Assembly: GCA_028684915.1 (NCBI GenBank) | Contig: JAQUEZ010000314.1 | Span: 1-6,596 of the forward strand | Origin: Desulfobulbus sp. | GTDB lineage: Bacteria > Desulfobacterota > Desulfobulbia > Desulfobulbales > Desulfobulbaceae | Direction of reading: 5' to 3' | Length of the DNA: 6,596 bases | Shown here: piece after piece, positions 6,478 through 6,596 of the stretch | How the letters are laid out: each line of letters opens with the position of its first letter | How positions within the stretch are numbered: position 1 is the first letter of the stretch | The notes under the pieces: generated by a model | What the model was told of the DNA's origin: nothing | The model's input: the letters and a program-made list of their open reading frames with translations, nothing else | The model's database searches: none | Program-made: the position numbers and the translations under genes

Positions 6478-6482
6478 CTCCT
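6478..6482 (-). promoter_or_regulatory. Shine-Dalgarno candidate for a TTG start
   Basis: AGGAG on the minus strand, 8 nt before TTG 6469-6467. It competes with GGGGAG at 6465-6460, which sits 11 nt before ATG 6448. It is the main argument for the longer form of the four-helix-bundle protein. Confidence 0.4.
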
Positions 6483-6499
6483 GATCTCGAGAGATTTTG

Positions 6500-6596
6500 C
6501 TACGATACCAATTCGTAAAACAGGCGGAGGTCGGTGCCTGGAAACGTCGTTCGCGTTGCGTTCAATTCCTCGAGGAGATGCAGAATCGTTGCACTG
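6500..6596 (-). CDS. C-terminal end of an unidentified gene (runs off right edge)
   Basis: One minus-strand frame is open from the right edge to a TAG at 6502-6500, giving about 31 codons with a helical leucine-rich stretch followed by NATRTTFPGTDLRLFYEL near the end. Of the other two frames, one is stopped within 11 codons and the other reads as poorly protein-like Arg/Pro-rich sequence through the four-helix-bundle start, so this frame is the likely coding one. I cannot name the family. Its position upstream of a type I restriction cluster makes HsdS, HsdM or another accessory protein plausible, but nothing in the residues proves it. The stop lies 30 nt before the TTG and 51 nt before the ATG of the next gene, consistent with an operon. 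Confidence 0.55.
   Translation of the reverse strand, partial: SATILHLLEELNATRTTFPGTDLRLFYELVS

Overview
All recognisable genes in this 6.6-kb window lie on the minus strand, so the window is best read from its right end to its left end. The sequence is moderately GC-rich, with long antisense shadow ORFs. Gene content (type I restriction subunit, Fic protein, four-helix-bundle 'suffix' protein) points to an accessory defence island in a bacterial chromosome. A proteobacterium, possibly of the Desulfobacterota/delta group, is a guess from the style of the proteins; nothing here proves the taxon.

Right part (6596 to about 4540): the last 31 codons of an unidentified gene, then a four-helix-bundle protein with a C-terminal suffix domain, a 21-codon mini-ORF overlapping both neighbours by ATGA, and a complete class II Fic AMP-transferase with a C-terminal winged helix. 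Middle (4537 to 1439): a complete, apparently intact HsdR, the nuclease/translocase subunit of a type I restriction-modification system. The cognate hsdM and hsdS are not in the window and are expected beyond the right edge. The close spacing suggests one transcript running from the right edge through hsdR. Left part (1323 to 1): a 384-aa protein of an uncharacterised family after a 115-bp gap, then a good sigma70-type promoter and ribosome binding site driving a gene of which only 19 codons are present.

Most notable reading: fic appears to be a late insertion into the start of hsdR. The mini-ORF resembles the N-terminus of HsdR, and an 11-bp sequence (GCCTTTGAAAC) occurs in the same codon phase in both. 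Removing the 1252 bp between the copies would rebuild a continuous hsdR start translationally coupled to the four-helix-bundle gene. The same cassette carries a 34-bp near-perfect palindrome across the fic stop codon, a possible operator for the Fic winged helix or an RNA processing/attenuation hairpin in front of hsdR. Separately, the four-helix-bundle gene contains a low-complexity linker built from 10-bp degenerate repeats forming an imperfect inverted repeat, which looks hypervariable.
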